DNA from: Pseudomonas sp. PDM14
GTDB lineage: Bacteria > Pseudomonadota > Gammaproteobacteria > Pseudomonadales > Pseudomonadaceae
Length of the DNA stretch: 64,000 bases
Direction: 5' to 3'
NCBI RefSeq assembly: GCF_014851905.1
Contig: NZ_JACVAQ010000002.1
Coordinates: 1,364,001-1,428,000, forward strand
The position numbers were made by a program, and so were the translations under genes. The notes beneath the pieces are model-generated. The model made no database searches. It was not told where the DNA came from and worked only from the letters and a program-made list of their open reading frames with translations. Position 1 is the stretch's first letter. The number at the start of each line of letters is the position of its first letter. Shown piece by piece: positions 44,736 through 56,221 of the stretch.

Positions 44736-46046
44736 ATGCGAATCAGCATCTTTGGCTTGGGTTATGTAGGTGCGGTCTGTGCAGGTTGCCTGTCGGCGCG
44801 TGGCCACGAAGTGGTCGGTGTCGATATCTCCGCAACCAAGATCGACCTGATCAATCAGGGCAAATCGCCAATTGTCGAACCGGGTCTCGAGGAACTCCTG
44901 CAGCAGGGTCTGCAGACCGGTCGCTTGCGCGGAACCACCGATGTCGCCGCCGCCGTGCGCGACACCGATGTCTCGTTCATCTGCGTCGGCACGCCAAGCA
45001 AGAAGAACGGTGACCTGGAACTGGATTACATCGAAGGCGTGTGCCGCGAGATCGGCTTCGCCATGCGTGACAAACCGGGCCGCCACACCGTGGTGGTGCG
45101 CAGCACCGTGCTGCCGGGCACCGCGAAGAACGTGGTCCTGCCGATTCTCGAAGACTGCTCGGGCAAGAAGGCCGGCGCCGACTTCGGCCTGGCGGTGAAC
45201 CCCGAGTTCCTGCGCGAAAGCACCGCGATCAAGGACTACGACTTCCCGCCGATGACCGTCATCGGCGAGTTCGACACCGCGTCCGGCGACCTGCTGGCCA
45301 GCATCTACGAAGAACTCGACGCACCGATCATCCGCAAGGACATCGAAGTCGCCGAGATGATCAAGTACACCTGCAACGTCTGGCACGCGGCCAAGGTCAC
45401 CTTCGCCAACGAGATCGGCAACATCGCCAAGGCAGTCGGCGTCGACGGCCGCGAAGTGATGGACGTGATCTGCCAGGACAACAAACTCAACCTGTCCAAG
45501 TACTACATGAAGCCTGGCTTCGCCTTCGGCGGCTCCTGCCTGCCCAAGGACGTGCGCGCCCTCAACTACCGCGCCAGCTCGCTGGACGTCGACGCGCCGC
45601 TGATCGGCTCGCTGATGCGCAGCAATGCCACCCAGGTGCAGAACGCCTTCGACATGATCGCCGGCTACGACAAGCGCAAGGTCGCCCTGCTCGGTCTGAG
45701 CTTCAAGGCCGGCACCGATGACCTGCGTGAGAGCCCGCTGGTGGAACTGGCGGAAATGCTCATTGGCAAGGGCTTCGACCTGAGCATCTACGACAACAAC
45801 GTCGAGTACGCCCGCGTCTATGGCGCCAACAAGGACTACATCGAGTCGAAGATCCCGCACGTCTCCTCGCTGCTCAACAGCGATTTCGACTCGGTGATCG
45901 ACAACGCCGACGTGATCGTCCTCGGCAATGGCGACAAGCGCTTCGCCGACCTCGCCGAGAACACCCCGGAAGGCAAGCAGATCATCGACCTGGTCGGTTT
46001 CATGTCGACCTCCAGCCATGCCGGCGCCGAAGGCATCTGCTGGTAA
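44736..46046 (+). CDS. algD: GDP-mannose 6-dehydrogenase
   Basis: Committed step of alginate synthesis: oxidises GDP-mannose to GDP-mannuronate with two NAD+. 436 residues, equal to P. aeruginosa AlgD. Rossmann motif RISIFGLGYVGAVCAGCLS; substrate/catalytic region FAFGGSCLPKDVRAL with the nucleophile Cys; central VCQDNKLN-type helix (VICQDNKLNLSKYYMKPG). ATG 44736 follows GAGGTGA at good spacing; an in-frame ATG six codons earlier is less likely. First gene of the operon; its leader carries the AlgT promoter. Confidence 0.97.
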   Translation: MRISIFGLGYVGAVCAGCLSARGHEVVGVDISATKIDLINQGKSPIVEPGLEELLQQGLQTGRLRGTTDVAAAVRDTDVSFICVGTPSKKNGDLELDYIEGVCREIGFAMRDKPGRHTVVVRSTVLPGTAKNVVLPILEDCSGKKAGADFGLAVNPEFLRESTAIKDYDFPPMTVIGEFDTASGDLLASIYEELDAPIIRKDIEVAEMIKYTCNVWHAAKVTFANEIGNIAKAVGVDGREVMDVICQDNKLNLSKYYMKPGFAFGGSCLPKDVRALNYRASSLDVDAPLIGSLMRSNATQVQNAFDMIAGYDKRKVALLGLSFKAGTDDLRESPLVELAEMLIGKGFDLSIYDNNVEYARVYGANKDYIESKIPHVSSLLNSDFDSVIDNADVIVLGNGDKRFADLAENTPEGKQIIDLVGFMSTSSHAGAEGICW

Positions 46047-46133
46047 GCAGCCCCTCCAGCCGGACCGGACCTTGGGCGCGCCAGTACAACAACAAGAGCA
46101 GCGCCCACGCCCGAGGTTCGCCCGACGGACACG

Positions 46134-47627
46134 ATGGATATGCATATGGACAAGCTGAAGAAAGGCCTCAACGAGGCCACGGGCTGGCTGCTCTACCTGA
46201 CGCTCCTGATGTTGCTGGCGCTGGCATTGCCACGGACCGTATTCGACCCCGAATCCAAGGATTTCCTCCTGCTGATCGGCATCGTCGGTATCTGGCGCTA
46301 TTCCATGGGCGCCCTGCATTTCGTGCGCGGCTGCCTGTTCCTTTACGTGGTGTTCCCGCTCTACCGGCGCAAGGTGCAGAAGCTCGGCACCGCCGCCGAC
46401 CCCTCGCACGTGTTCCTGCTGGTCACCAGCTTCCGTATCGATGCGCTGACCACCGCCCAGGTGTACCGCTCGGTGCTGCAGGAAGCGATCGACTGCGGCT
46501 ACCCCACCACCGTGGTCTGCTCGATCGTCGAGCTGTCCGATGAGCTGCTGGTCAAGGGCCTGTGGGCGCAGCTGAATCCGCCGGCGCGGGTCAAGCTGGA
46601 CTTCGTGCGCATCCCCGGTACCGGCAAGCGCGACGGCCTGGCCTATGGCTTTCGCGCCATCTCGCGGCAGATGCCGGACAGCGATGCGGTCGTCGCGGTA
46701 ATCGACGGCGACACCGTGCTCGGCGCCGGTGTGGTGCGCAAGACCGTGCCCTGGTTCAAGCTGTTCCCCAACGTCGGCGGCCTGACCACCAACGAATTCT
46801 GCGAGGTGCGCGGCAGCTACCTGATGAGCGAATGGCACAAGCTGCGCTTCGCCCAGCGCCATCTCAACATGTGCTCCATGGCCCTGTCCAAGCGCGTGCT
46901 GACCATGACCGGGCGCATGTCGGTATTCCGCGCCCAGGTGGTGACCAATCCCGAGTTCATCGCCGACGTGGAAAGCGACCACCTGGACCACTGGCGCCTG
47001 GGTCGCTTCCAGTTCCTCACCGGCGACGACAAGTCCAGCTGGTACAGCCTCATGCGCCTGGGCTACGACACCTTCTACGTGCCGGATGCAGCGATCAATA
47101 CGGTCGAGCACCCGCCGGAGAAGAGCTTCGTCAAGGCCAGCCGCAAACTGATGTTCCGCTGGTACGGCAACAACCTGCGGCAGAACTCGCGAGCATTGCG
47201 CCTGGGCGTTCGTCGCCTGGGGGCTTTCACCAGCCTGGTGCTGTTCGACCAGCGCGTTTCGATGTGGACCTGCCTGCTGGGCCTGGCGGTGGCGATCATC
47301 GCCAGCATCAAGTACAGCATCGCGTTCATCCTCATCTACCTGCTGTGGATCGGCATCACCCGCCTGATTCTGACCCTGCTGCTCAGCGTCAGCGGCCACC
47401 GGATCGGCCCCGCCTATCCGCTGATCCTCTACTACAACCAGATCGTCGGCGCGATGGTGAAGATCTACGTGTTCTTCCGCCTCGACCAACAGTCCTGGAC
47501 CCGACAAAACACAAAACTCAACCGCGACCTGGCCAGCTTCTCGCGCTGGTTCAACACCTGGTCTTCCCGCGCCATGACCTTTTCTGCCACCAGCGTATTC
47601 ATCGCCACGCTCATGGCGTTGGTGTGA
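46134..47627 (+). CDS. alg8: Alginate polymerase glycosyltransferase Alg8
   Basis: Inner-membrane family 2 glycosyltransferase that polymerises mannuronate from GDP-mannuronate. 497 residues. TM helices lie at about 17-37, 43-60 ([20 protein letters not shown]) and in the C-terminal third (about 375-420). The catalytic domain has [15 protein letters not shown] (DxD-like), [15 protein letters not shown] and a late [15 protein letters not shown] (RW motif). Three in-frame ATGs are crowded at the start (46134, 46140, 46146) without a strong ribosome site; the true start is uncertain by a few codons. It works with Alg44. Confidence 0.95.
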   Translation: MDMHMDKLKKGLNEATGWLLYLTLLMLLALALPRTVFDPESKDFLLLIGIVGIWRYSMGALHFVRGCLFLYVVFPLYRRKVQKLGTAADPSHVFLLVTSFRIDALTTAQVYRSVLQEAIDCGYPTTVVCSIVELSDELLVKGLWAQLNPPARVKLDFVRIPGTGKRDGLAYGFRAISRQMPDSDAVVAVIDGDTVLGAGVVRKTVPWFKLFPNVGGLTTNEFCEVRGSYLMSEWHKLRFAQRHLNMCSMALSKRVLTMTGRMSVFRAQVVTNPEFIADVESDHLDHWRLGRFQFLTGDDKSSWYSLMRLGYDTFYVPDAAINTVEHPPEKSFVKASRKLMFRWYGNNLRQNSRALRLGVRRLGAFTSLVLFDQRVSMWTCLLGLAVAIIASIKYSIAFILIYLLWIGITRLILTLLLSVSGHRIGPAYPLILYYNQIVGAMVKIYVFFRLDQQSWTRQNTKLNRDLASFSRWFNTWSSRAMTFSATSVFIATLMALV

Positions 47628-47654
47628 CCAGCTCTCGAACAGGAATTTGAAACC

Positions 47655-48818
47655 ATGAACACAGCCGTCAACGTCAATGTGGTCCACGAGTCGGAAGCCC
47701 AGCGTCAGCATGCCCGGGTCAAGATCCCTTCCCTGCTGCGCTTTCTGGCGAAGAACCGCGAACGCGTGGAACTGCGCGTACTCGACCTGTCCGCAGGTGG
47801 CCTGAGCTTCGCCGCGGACAAGCTGCCGATCCAGGTCGGCGACTACTACCAGGCCCGCCTGCAGTTCCAGGTCGATGGCCTCAACCTGGGTCTGGACGTC
47901 GAGTTCCAGGTGCGCTCCATCGAGGGCGGTCGCGTCGGTTGCCAGTTCCACAACCTCAAGCCACAGGATATCGCCACCCTGCGTCACCTGATTTCCGCGC
48001 ACCTGGGCGGCGAGATGATCAACATCGGCGGCCTGCTCAACACCCTGCAGCGCGAGAACTTCACCAAGCCGCGCAAACAGGGCGCCGGCGGCAACGGCAT
48101 GGACTTCTTCGGCCGGGTCAAGGCCGTGGGCTTCAGCGTGGCGCTGTTCATCATCGGCGTCGCCGCCTTCGCCTTCATCCTGCAGTCGCTGTACAACCTG
48201 TACTTCGTCACCCACGCCCAGTCGGCCCAGGTCAGCGTGCCGAGCATGCAGGTGACCATGCCGCGCGAGGGCACCGTGCAGAGCCTGCTGCCGCCCGGTA
48301 CAGACAGCATCGAGAAAGGCGCACCGATGGCCTCCTTCTCCGCGACCATGCTGGAGATGCTCAAGGGCCACCTGACCGACGACCAGCTCAGCCCGGCCAA
48401 TGTCGAGGAGCTGTTCGGCAAGCAGATGAAGGGCACCCTGACCAGCCCGTGCAACTGCAAGGTCGCACGTCAGCTGGTGGCCGACGGCCAGTTCGCCAGC
48501 AAGGGCGACGTGATCTTCGAACTGGTGCCGCAGGACAGCAACGCCACCGTCGCCGCCAGCTTCCCTTACCGCCACCTGGCCCAGGCTCGCCCGGGCACCC
48601 GCGTGCACTTCTGGGTCGCCGGTGAAGACGAGCCGCGCCGCGGCAAAATCGTCAGCACCAGCCTGCACGAAGGCGGCCTGTCCTCGGATATCCGCACCGT
48701 GATCCAGCCGGACACCCCGCTGACCAGCACCCTCGCCGGCCAACCGGTGGAAGTCACCATCGATCGCGGCCCGTCGCTGGACTGGATGATCGACAAAGCC
48801 ATGGCGGCCGGGCTCTAA
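47655..48818 (+). CDS. alg44: Alginate co-polymerase Alg44, PilZ c-di-GMP receptor
   Basis: A 387-residue protein that binds cyclic di-GMP and activates Alg8. The N-terminal PilZ domain is intact: R17-QHA-R21 and D44-L-S46-AGG, the same residue numbers as in P. aeruginosa Alg44. A TM helix (about 160-180; FSVALFIIGVAAFAFILQSL) leads to a periplasmic membrane-fusion-protein-like domain (VSVPSMQVTMPREGTVQSLL, then FPYRHLAQARPGTRVHFWVA) that probably contacts the conduit. It lies 27 bp after alg8. Confidence 0.96.
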   Translation: MNTAVNVNVVHESEAQRQHARVKIPSLLRFLAKNRERVELRVLDLSAGGLSFAADKLPIQVGDYYQARLQFQVDGLNLGLDVEFQVRSIEGGRVGCQFHNLKPQDIATLRHLISAHLGGEMINIGGLLNTLQRENFTKPRKQGAGGNGMDFFGRVKAVGFSVALFIIGVAAFAFILQSLYNLYFVTHAQSAQVSVPSMQVTMPREGTVQSLLPPGTDSIEKGAPMASFSATMLEMLKGHLTDDQLSPANVEELFGKQMKGTLTSPCNCKVARQLVADGQFASKGDVIFELVPQDSNATVAASFPYRHLAQARPGTRVHFWVAGEDEPRRGKIVSTSLHEGGLSSDIRTVIQPDTPLTSTLAGQPVEVTIDRGPSLDWMIDKAMAAGL

Positions 48819-48825
48819 GGAGGGC

Positions 48826-50232
48826 ATGACCGTGCGCAATCGCGACTTCCGAGTAACGCCGCCCCGCGGCCTGACCACGCCCCTGCTGACACTCGCCCTG
48901 GCCATCGGCCTGGCCGGTTGTGCCGGCCTGCCGGACGAGCGCCTCGCCCGCGAGGCGCTCAAGAATGGCGACGCCGCCACCGCCGAGCGCAACTTCCGCC
49001 TGCTGGCGGACATGGGCTACGTCGACTCCCAGGTTGGCCTCGCCGACCTGCAGGCCGCCAGTGGTTCCCCGGAAGACCTGGAGAAGGCTGAACAGACCTA
49101 TCGCCAGGCCATGGACGAATCGCCCCGCGCCAAGGCGCGCCTCGGCAAGCTGCTGGCGCGCAAGCCCACCGCCACCCCGGATGAACGCCGTGAAGCCGCC
49201 GAGCTACTCAACCAGGCATTTGCCGCTGGCGAAGTCAGCAGCCTGATGCCCCTGGTGATGCTCTACCTGCAATTCCCACAGGATTTTCCCGGCATGAACG
49301 TACAGGAAAAAATTTCCACCTGGCGCCAACAGGGCCATCCGCAGGCCGAGCTGGCGCAGATCCTCTTCTACCGCACCCAGGGCAATTATGCGCAGCACCT
49401 GGGCGAGATCGAGCGTATCTGCCAGAACCTGGTCGCCCAGGAAGCGGTGTGCTACGTCGAACTGGCCACCGTCTACCAGATGCAGGGCAAGACCGACGCC
49501 CGCGACCAGTTGATCGAGCAGATGATGGCCGGCTATCGCAGCGGCAGCGTGCCGGCGCAACGGGTCGACGCCGTCGCCCTGGTGCTGGCCGATGCCGAGC
49601 TGGGCAAGCCGGACGAGAACAAGGCCAAGGAGCTGCTCGAAGAGGTCGCCCCGGCTTACCCGGCGTCCTGGGTCAGCCTGGCACGCCTGCTCTACGACTA
49701 CCCCGGCCTGGGCGATGCGGAAACCATGATGACCTACCTGGACAACGGCCGCGCCGCTGCCCTACCGCGCGCCGAGCTGCTGCTCGGGCGCCTGTACTAC
49801 GAAGGCAAGCTGGTGCCGGCCGACCCGCAGAAAGCCGAAGAGCACCTGCGCAAAGCCGCCCCGAGCGAGCCGACCGCCAACTACTTCCTCGGCCAGATCT
49901 ACCTGCGCGGCTACCTCGGTGACATCTACCCGCAGCAGGCGCTGGATCACCTGCTCAGCGCCGCCCGCGCCGGCAACATCAACGCCGACTTCGCCCTCGG
50001 CCAGATGTTCTCCCAGGGCAAGGGCATCGAGCCCGACCTGGTCAACGCCTTCGTGTTCAGCCAGCTTGCGCTGCCGAAAAACACCCCGCAGGCCAGCGAG
50101 CTGGCCCGCACCGTGGCCCAGCAGCTGACGCCCGCGCAGCAGGCACAAGCCCAGCAGCGCCTGCGCGATGAACGCCAGCTGCGCGGCAGTGCCTGGCAGA
50201 CCGAAGCGCCCCTGAATGCGACCCTCGAGTAA
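48826..50232 (+). CDS. algK: Outer-membrane lipoprotein AlgK (TPR/Sel1 scaffold)
   Basis: A 468-residue lipoprotein needed for AlgE placement and polymer export. The signal ends LAIGLAGC (lipobox LAGC). The rest is TPR/Sel1-like repeats, e.g. [40 protein letters not shown] and [20 protein letters not shown]. Either ATG 48826 or GTG 48832 may start it: the AAGGAGG ribosome site ends only 2 nt before ATG but 8 nt before GTG, so GTG is the better mechanical start. It lies 7 bp after alg44. Confidence 0.95.
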   Translation: MTVRNRDFRVTPPRGLTTPLLTLALAIGLAGCAGLPDERLAREALKNGDAATAERNFRLLADMGYVDSQVGLADLQAASGSPEDLEKAEQTYRQAMDESPRAKARLGKLLARKPTATPDERREAAELLNQAFAAGEVSSLMPLVMLYLQFPQDFPGMNVQEKISTWRQQGHPQAELAQILFYRTQGNYAQHLGEIERICQNLVAQEAVCYVELATVYQMQGKTDARDQLIEQMMAGYRSGSVPAQRVDAVALVLADAELGKPDENKAKELLEEVAPAYPASWVSLARLLYDYPGLGDAETMMTYLDNGRAAALPRAELLLGRLYYEGKLVPADPQKAEEHLRKAAPSEPTANYFLGQIYLRGYLGDIYPQQALDHLLSAARAGNINADFALGQMFSQGKGIEPDLVNAFVFSQLALPKNTPQASELARTVAQQLTPAQQAQAQQRLRDERQLRGSAWQTEAPLNATLE

Positions 50233-50242
50233 GGACACCACG

Positions 50243-51697
50243 ATGAAATTGAATCGGATTACCACAGGACTGGGTTTAAGCGTGTCGTTGTTGTCGGCCA
50301 GTTCGGCCTGGGCAGTACAGCTCACCGATCAGAATTTCGGCCTCGACATCAAGATCACCGCACAGTCGGAAGACGACCGTGACCTCGGCACCCAGCGCGG
50401 TGGCGACGTCGAGGGTATCGGTCTGGACGTGCGCCCCTGGGCCTACGGCCAGCGCGGAGACTGGAGCGCGTTCGTCATGGGCCAGGCGGTTACCGCCACC
50501 GACATCGTCGAAACCGACACCATCGAATCCAGCGACCTGGACTCCGACTCCGGCTCGAACAGCAGCGACAACGGCCGCCAGCCCGACAAGAGCTACCTGG
50601 CCCTGCGCGAATTCTGGGTCGACTACGCCGGGCTCACGCCCTACCCCGGCGAACACCTGCGCTTTGGTCGCCAGCGTGTGCGCAGCGACGAAGGCACCTG
50701 GTGGGACACCAACATCGAGGCCCTGCGCTGGACCTTCGACACCACCCTGCTGCAGGCCAACGTCGGCCTCGCCGAACGCTACTCCGACTACCGTACCGAC
50801 CTCGACGACCTGGCCCCGGAAGACGAGGACCGCCAGCACCTGTTCGGCGACCTCAACTACCAGTGGACGCCCGGCCACTGGGTCGGCGCCAAACTGCAAC
50901 ACAGCCGCGACGATGGCGACCTGGCCAACCCCGGCGAGGAGATCGAGGAGCTCGACAAGCGCTACACCGGCGACCTGACCTGGCTCGGCCTCAACGCCGA
51001 CGGCGACTTCTTCAACCCCAACTCGAAGAACCCGCTCAACTACTGGGCGCAGGTCACCTGGCTGACTGGCGACACCGACCAGCTGGAACAGACCGTGGTC
51101 GGTGACGAGCGCATCGCCACCGGCTCGCGCAACCAGGACGTCAACGCCTGGGCCGTCGACCTCGGCCTGCGCTACACCCTCGACGAGAACTGGAAGGTCG
51201 GTGGTGCCTACGCTCGCGGCAGCGGTGGCGGCGACGAGGACAAGTCCGAGCAGTTCATGCAAACCGGCCTGGAGAGCAACCGCTCGGCCTTCACCGGCGT
51301 CGACTCGCGTGTGCACCGCTTCGGCGAAGCCTTCCGCGGCGAACTCTCCAACCTGCAGGTGGCCACCGCGTTCACCTCCTGGAAGCTGCGCGAAGACTAC
51401 GACGCGAGCCTGGTCTACCACCGCTTCTGGCGCGTCGACGACAACCAGGACATCGGCCAGAGCGGCATCACCGCACCGCTGGAAGATGGCGAGAAGGATG
51501 TCGGCCAGGAACTCGACCTGGTCGTCACCAAGTACTTCAAGCAGGGCGTAATGCCTACCTCAATGACCGAGCACCTGGACGACCGTTCGGCCCTGGTGCG
51601 TTTCCGCGGCGGCGTGTTCAAGCCCGGCAATGCCTACGCCGGCGGCACCGACTCGCTGATGCACCGCGCCTTCGTCGACTTCATCTGGCGCTTCTGA
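50243..51697 (+). CDS. algE: Alginate export porin AlgE
   Basis: A 484-residue outer-membrane protein: an 18-strand barrel through which alginate leaves the cell. Signal peptide [20 protein letters not shown], cleavage near SAWA|VQ. Typical phrases: [40 protein letters not shown], and a C-terminal strand [12 protein letters not shown] ending in Phe. ATG 50243 has AAGGA upstream; earlier in-frame codons belong to the algK tail. Confidence 0.96.
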   Translation: MKLNRITTGLGLSVSLLSASSAWAVQLTDQNFGLDIKITAQSEDDRDLGTQRGGDVEGIGLDVRPWAYGQRGDWSAFVMGQAVTATDIVETDTIESSDLDSDSGSNSSDNGRQPDKSYLALREFWVDYAGLTPYPGEHLRFGRQRVRSDEGTWWDTNIEALRWTFDTTLLQANVGLAERYSDYRTDLDDLAPEDEDRQHLFGDLNYQWTPGHWVGAKLQHSRDDGDLANPGEEIEELDKRYTGDLTWLGLNADGDFFNPNSKNPLNYWAQVTWLTGDTDQLEQTVVGDERIATGSRNQDVNAWAVDLGLRYTLDENWKVGGAYARGSGGGDEDKSEQFMQTGLESNRSAFTGVDSRVHRFGEAFRGELSNLQVATAFTSWKLREDYDASLVYHRFWRVDDNQDIGQSGITAPLEDGEKDVGQELDLVVTKYFKQGVMPTSMTEHLDDRSALVRFRGGVFKPGNAYAGGTDSLMHRAFVDFIWRF

Positions 51698-51707
51698 GGA
51701 CATGCTC

Positions 51708-53360
51708 ATGCAGGCACGCATATTCAGCGCAGGGCCGGTGCATACCGCGCCCTCCCCTCGCGGGCTCTTCCCGCCCACGGCCACCACCAAGCGCCGCGCC
51801 TTGGGCCTGCTGTGCGGCAGCGCCCTGCTGTGCGCCTTGCAGGTGGCCGAGGCAAATACCAGCGCACCGAGCGTGGCCGCCGCGCCAGAGCCGACCAAGG
51901 AACTCAAGGAAACCGACAACTACACGGTGACCAGTGCGCCCATCGACCAGCTGCATTTGGCCAAGCCGAAACTGCCGGACCTGAGCGGCTACACCCGCCA
52001 GGCGGTGGACGCCAAGATCGTGCGCAAGCCCGGCGGCAGCGTCAGCGTGAAGCGGATGATGCAGCAGGACGCCCTGAAGGACTTCATCGGCGGCAACGAA
52101 CGCCTGCGTGAATGGGTCACCCGCCAGCGCGGCATGCCCCAGGCGATCTTCATCGAGGGTGGCTACATGACGCCCAAGGACCTGGCGAAGAAACTGCCGG
52201 CCAGCCAGTTCGAGGAAACTGCGCCGGGCGTGTACATCGCCCGCCTGCCACTGGTGGTTGCCCAGGGCGCGACCTTCCATGTCGGCCCCGAGGTCAAGGA
52301 CCTGCGCCTGTCCCAGGAGCGCGGCGCGTTCGTGGTCAACGACGGCCTGCTGTTCATCACCGGCAGCAAGCTGACGGCCTGGCGCGAAGCGGACAAGGGC
52401 CCGGCGACCTTCCGCAAGGCCAACGAATTCCGCCCGTTCCTGGTCTCCTGGGGCGGCAGCGAGCTGTACATCGCCGACAGCGTGGTCACCAGCCTCGGCT
52501 ACAACACCAGTAAGTCCTACGGCGTCTCCATCACCCAGTACACCCCCGGCATGCACGCGCGCCTCAAGCGCCCGGAGCCGACCGGCTGGCTGATCGACTC
52601 GGAGTTCGTCGACCACTGGTACGGCTTCTACTGCTACGAAGCCGAAAACGTGGTGATCAAGGGCAACACCTACCGCGACAACATCGTCTACGGCATCGAC
52701 CCGCATGACCGCTCCCACGGCCTGATCATCGCCGAGAACACCGTGTTCGGAACCAAGAAGAAGCACGGCATCATCATTTCCCGCGAGGTCGACGACAGCT
52801 GGATCATCAACAACAAGACCTACGACAACAAGCTCTCGGGCATCGTCATCGACCGTAACAGCGTGAACAACCTGATCGCCTACAACGAGGTTTATCAGAA
52901 CCACGCCGACGGCATCACCCTGTACGAAAGCTCGGACAACCTGCTGTGGGGCAACCAGGTACTGAACAACGCCCGCCACGGCATTCGCATCCGCAACAGC
53001 GTGAACATCCGCCTGTACGAGAACCTCTCGGCAGGCAACGGCCTGACCGGCATCTACGGCCACATCAAGGACCTCTCCGACACCGACCGCAACATCGAGC
53101 TGGACCCCTTCGACGCCAAGGTGTCGATGATCGTGGTCGGCGGCAAGCTCGCCGCCAACGGCTCCAGCCCGCTGTCGATCGACTCGCCGCTGTCGGTGGA
53201 GCTGTACAACGTCGATCTCATCGCGCCGACCAAAAGCACCGGGATCAGCTTCGCCGGCATCCTCGGCGAGAAGCAGGAAGAAATCCTCGACCTGATGGTG
53301 CGGCGCAAGCTCGCCGTACTCATCGACCCCGTCGAAAGCCAGGCCGAACTTCAGGATTGA
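51708..53360 (+). CDS. algG: Mannuronan C5-epimerase AlgG
   Basis: Converts D-mannuronate to L-guluronate residues in the polymer in the periplasm. About 550 residues. Signal segment RRALGLLCGSALLCALQVAEA after a basic n-region of about 30, longer than usual. A right-handed beta-helix has the catalytic motif IDPHDRSHGLIIAENT (D331, H333) and repeated parallel-strand phrases (SWIINNKTYDNKLSGIVIDR). A C-terminal carbohydrate-binding part follows. ATG 51708 (8 nt after GAGG) is preferred to ATG 51702 (2 nt). Confidence 0.96.
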   Translation: MQARIFSAGPVHTAPSPRGLFPPTATTKRRALGLLCGSALLCALQVAEANTSAPSVAAAPEPTKELKETDNYTVTSAPIDQLHLAKPKLPDLSGYTRQAVDAKIVRKPGGSVSVKRMMQQDALKDFIGGNERLREWVTRQRGMPQAIFIEGGYMTPKDLAKKLPASQFEETAPGVYIARLPLVVAQGATFHVGPEVKDLRLSQERGAFVVNDGLLFITGSKLTAWREADKGPATFRKANEFRPFLVSWGGSELYIADSVVTSLGYNTSKSYGVSITQYTPGMHARLKRPEPTGWLIDSEFVDHWYGFYCYEAENVVIKGNTYRDNIVYGIDPHDRSHGLIIAENTVFGTKKKHGIIISREVDDSWIINNKTYDNKLSGIVIDRNSVNNLIAYNEVYQNHADGITLYESSDNLLWGNQVLNNARHGIRIRNSVNIRLYENLSAGNGLTGIYGHIKDLSDTDRNIELDPFDAKVSMIVVGGKLAANGSSPLSIDSPLSVELYNVDLIAPTKSTGISFAGILGEKQEEILDLMVRRKLAVLIDPVESQAELQD

Positions 53361-53373
53361 GGGAGCACCATTC

Positions 53374-54804
53374 ATGAAACCAGCAACCACACCCCGCTTG
53401 CCGCTGCGCCACCTGGCGCTGGCCATCACCCTGGCCGGCGCCGCCGGTGCGGCCGTGGCCGAACCGCAGTACCAGGTGCAGCGTGTCGGCCCGCTCTGCC
53501 CCACCGCCCAGGACCCGAGCCAGTACAACACCAAGTACCTGAGCTTCTTCACCGCCCTGGTACAGGGCAAGGGCGACTGGCTGTTCCGCACCCGCTACGA
53601 CCTGCGCACCGACTTCGGCACCACGCCGCAGGGCTATAGGGAATTCAAGCGCCTCGCCGATGCCCTCAAGGCCAAGGGCGTCGAGCTGATGATCGTCTAC
53701 CAGCCGACCCGTGGCCTGGTGAACCGCGAGCAGCTCACCGAGGACGAGAAAGCCAATTTCGACTACGACCTGGCGAAGAAGAACTACCTCGAGGCCGTGG
53801 CCAACTTCCGCAAGGCCGGCATCTGGGTCACCGACCTGTCGCCGCTGTTCGACGAGAAGGACGTGGGCACCGATTACTACTTCAAGGCGGACCACCACTG
53901 GACCCCGGCCGGTGCCGACCGCACCGCCAAGCTGGTGGCCGAGACGCTGAAGGAAATCCCCGGTTTCAACGATATCCCGAAGAAGGAATTCGAGAGCAAG
54001 GTGGTCGGCCTGCTGCCCAAGGCCGGCACCCTGCACAAGACCGCGGCGAACTTCTGCGGCACCACCTACGCCACCCAGTACGTCGAGCGTTTCGAGACCG
54101 AGCCGGTCGGCGAAGCCGGTGGCGACAGCCTGTTCGGCGACGAATCCAACCCGCAGATCGCCCTGGTCGGCACCAGTAACAGCGGCCCGGCCTACAACTT
54201 CGGCGGCTTCCTCGAACAGCACGCCAAAGCCGACGTGCTCAACCTGGCGGTCAGCGGCGGCGGCTTCGACAGCGCCCTGCTGCAGTACATGAGTGGCCAG
54301 GAATTCCACGACAACCCGCCGAAGATCCTCATCTGGGAATTCGCCACCCACTACGACCTGGCGCAGAAGAGCTTCTACCGCCAGGCCGTGCCGCTGGTCA
54401 GCAACGGCTGCGCCAACGGCACCGCGGTGATGAAGAACAAGGTCACCCTCAAACCGGGCGCCAACGAGGTGCTGGTCAACGGCGAAGACAAGCTGCGCAC
54501 CCTGCGTGGCGGCGACTACCAGGTCGACCTGACCTTCAGCGACCCGTCCGTGCACGACTCCAAGGCGACCATCTGGTACCTCAACGGCCGCCGCGAAAAC
54601 TTCAAGATCGAGCAGAGCGATCGTGTCGATACCGGTGGGCGTTATGTCTTCGAGCTGCGCAGCGACGATGACTGGCCCGACCTGAACATGCTCGCCCTGG
54701 AAATTCACAGTCCGGAACAGATGCCGGCCAACCTCAGCGTGGAAGCGACGTTGTGCAAACGTCAGGACGCCGGGGGCAAACCTCTAACGGCCAAGGCCGA
54801 ATGA
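53374..54804 (+). CDS. algX: Alginate O-acetyltransferase AlgX
   Basis: A 476-residue periplasmic enzyme that transfers acetyl groups to mannuronate. Signal peptide about 1-29 ([17 protein letters not shown]). SGNH-hydrolase-like domain with D173 and H175 in [16 protein letters not shown] and Ser268 in [17 protein letters not shown]-terminal carbohydrate-binding module (about 345-476) follows. All three catalytic residues are present and close in number to P. aeruginosa AlgX (D174, H176, S269). Confidence 0.96.
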   Translation: MKPATTPRLPLRHLALAITLAGAAGAAVAEPQYQVQRVGPLCPTAQDPSQYNTKYLSFFTALVQGKGDWLFRTRYDLRTDFGTTPQGYREFKRLADALKAKGVELMIVYQPTRGLVNREQLTEDEKANFDYDLAKKNYLEAVANFRKAGIWVTDLSPLFDEKDVGTDYYFKADHHWTPAGADRTAKLVAETLKEIPGFNDIPKKEFESKVVGLLPKAGTLHKTAANFCGTTYATQYVERFETEPVGEAGGDSLFGDESNPQIALVGTSNSGPAYNFGGFLEQHAKADVLNLAVSGGGFDSALLQYMSGQEFHDNPPKILIWEFATHYDLAQKSFYRQAVPLVSNGCANGTAVMKNKVTLKPGANEVLVNGEDKLRTLRGGDYQVDLTFSDPSVHDSKATIWYLNGRRENFKIEQSDRVDTGGRYVFELRSDDDWPDLNMLALEIHSPEQMPANLSVEATLCKRQDAGGKPLTAKAE

Positions 54805-54820
54805 GGCAGGAGGTAACGCA

Positions 54821-55933
54821 ATGAAGTATCCAACCTGGTTCAAACCCGTGCTGCTGGCGCCCTGCATTCTCGGTGCCGGGCTGCTCGCCCAGCCGGCCTT
54901 CGCCGCCAGCCTGGTGCCGCCGCAGGGTTACTACGCCCCGGTGGACAAGGACGACAGCAAGCCGCGTCACTGCAGCGCACCGCCCAAGCCGTACACCGCC
55001 AAGCTGGAATTTCGCAGCAAGTACGAAGGCTCGGACAAGGCCCGCGCCACGCTGAACAAGGACGCCGAGAAGGCCTTTCGCGACAGCACCGCGGCCATCA
55101 CCGAGATGGAGCGCGGGGTCAATCAGCAGATCATGGAATACATGCGCGAGGGCCATCAGCAGCAGCTGCAGTGTGCGCTGCAATGGCTCGGCAGCTGGGC
55201 CCAGGCCGATGCCCTGCTCAGCACCGAAGGCAACCACACCGGCAAGTCGATCCGCAAATGGGCACTGGGCAGCCTGTCTTCCGCCTACCTGCGCCTGAAG
55301 TTTTCCGAGTCGCGGCCGCTGGCGCCCTACGCGCAGCAGTCGCAGATGATCGAGTCGTGGTTCGTCAAGATGGCCGAGCAGACCGTTACCGACTGGAGCG
55401 ATCTGCCGCTGAAGAAGATCAACAACCACAGCTACTGGGCAGCCTGGTCGGTGATGGCCACCGCCGTGGCCACCGACCGCCGCGACCTGTTCGACTGGTC
55501 GGTGGACCAGTTCCGCATCGCCGCCAACCAGGTCGATGACCAGGGCTACCTGCCCAACGAACTCAAGCGCCGCCAGCGCGCCCTGGCGTACCACAACTAT
55601 GCCCTGCCGCCGCTGGCGATGGTCGCCGCATTTGCCAAGGCCAATGGCGTCGACCTGCGTGAAGAGAACAACGGCGCGCTGAAACGCCTAGCCGAACGGG
55701 TCATGCAGGGCGTCGACGACGAGGACGTGTTCCAGGCCCGCACCGACGAGAAGCAGGACATGGAAGACCTGGAGAAACGCGCCAAATTCGCCTGGCTGGA
55801 ACCCTATTGCAGCCTCTACGCCTGCTCCGCCGAGCTACAGGAAAACCGCAAGGAAAAGGGCCCGTTCAAAACCTTCCGCCTCGGCGGCGACGTGACCCAG
55901 GTGTTCGATCCGAATGAGGAAGGCGGGAGTTGA
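54821..55933 (+). CDS. algL: Alginate lyase AlgL
   Basis: A 370-residue periplasmic polysaccharide lyase (family 5) that clears misplaced polymer. Signal peptide [20 protein letters not shown] to about 28 (PAFA|AS). Catalytic region [16 protein letters not shown] (N202, H203), then [19 protein letters not shown] with Arg250 and Tyr257 as the expected partners. The ribosome site AGGAGG is 6 nt before the ATG. Confidence 0.96.
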   Translation: MKYPTWFKPVLLAPCILGAGLLAQPAFAASLVPPQGYYAPVDKDDSKPRHCSAPPKPYTAKLEFRSKYEGSDKARATLNKDAEKAFRDSTAAITEMERGVNQQIMEYMREGHQQQLQCALQWLGSWAQADALLSTEGNHTGKSIRKWALGSLSSAYLRLKFSESRPLAPYAQQSQMIESWFVKMAEQTVTDWSDLPLKKINNHSYWAAWSVMATAVATDRRDLFDWSVDQFRIAANQVDDQGYLPNELKRRQRALAYHNYALPPLAMVAAFAKANGVDLREENNGALKRLAERVMQGVDDEDVFQARTDEKQDMEDLEKRAKFAWLEPYCSLYACSAELQENRKEKGPFKTFRLGGDVTQVFDPNEEGGS

Positions 55934-55948
55934 TCTGCGCCGCCCTCC

Positions 55949-56097
55949 CCTCACCCCAACCCTCTCCCGGAGGGAGAGGGAGCTGATCCGCAGTGGGTGA
56001 GAGATTGCCGCCAGGCGCCTAACCGCCACCCTGCCGGCCTCAGTGAAACAGGCAACACGAATACCCCCTCTCCCTCCGGGAGAGGGCTGGGGTGAGG
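55949..56097. mobile_element. 149-bp inverted-repeat element (MITE-like) between algL and algI
   Basis: The termini are 32-bp inverted repeats matching at 31 of 32 positions: left 55949-55980 (CCTCACCCCAACCCTCTCCC, then GGAGGGAGAGGG) and right 56066-56097 (its reverse complement, one C for T). Each terminus is itself a stem-loop (CCCTCTCCC-GGA-GGGAGAGGG). The 85-bp middle has no gene. This is a non-autonomous repeat sitting inside the alginate operon; I saw no clear target duplication. Confidence 0.7.
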
Positions 56098-56221
56098 AAA
56101 ATTCTCCTCGCACCAAACCACCGACCCGCACACCAGACGCGGGCGGACGCAACACCTTGCAGCACCGGGGAGGAATGGGTGGGCCGGATGGCCCTGACAA
56201 TTCTTCGATGGAGAGACGCGG

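Noticed and set aside
44658..49013. A 1451-codon open frame on the minus strand opposite algD, alg8, alg44 and the start of algK
   Set aside because: It is an antisense shadow produced by the codon bias of GC-rich genes; its translation is His/Gly/Val/Ala-rich without domains, and the plus-strand genes are certain.
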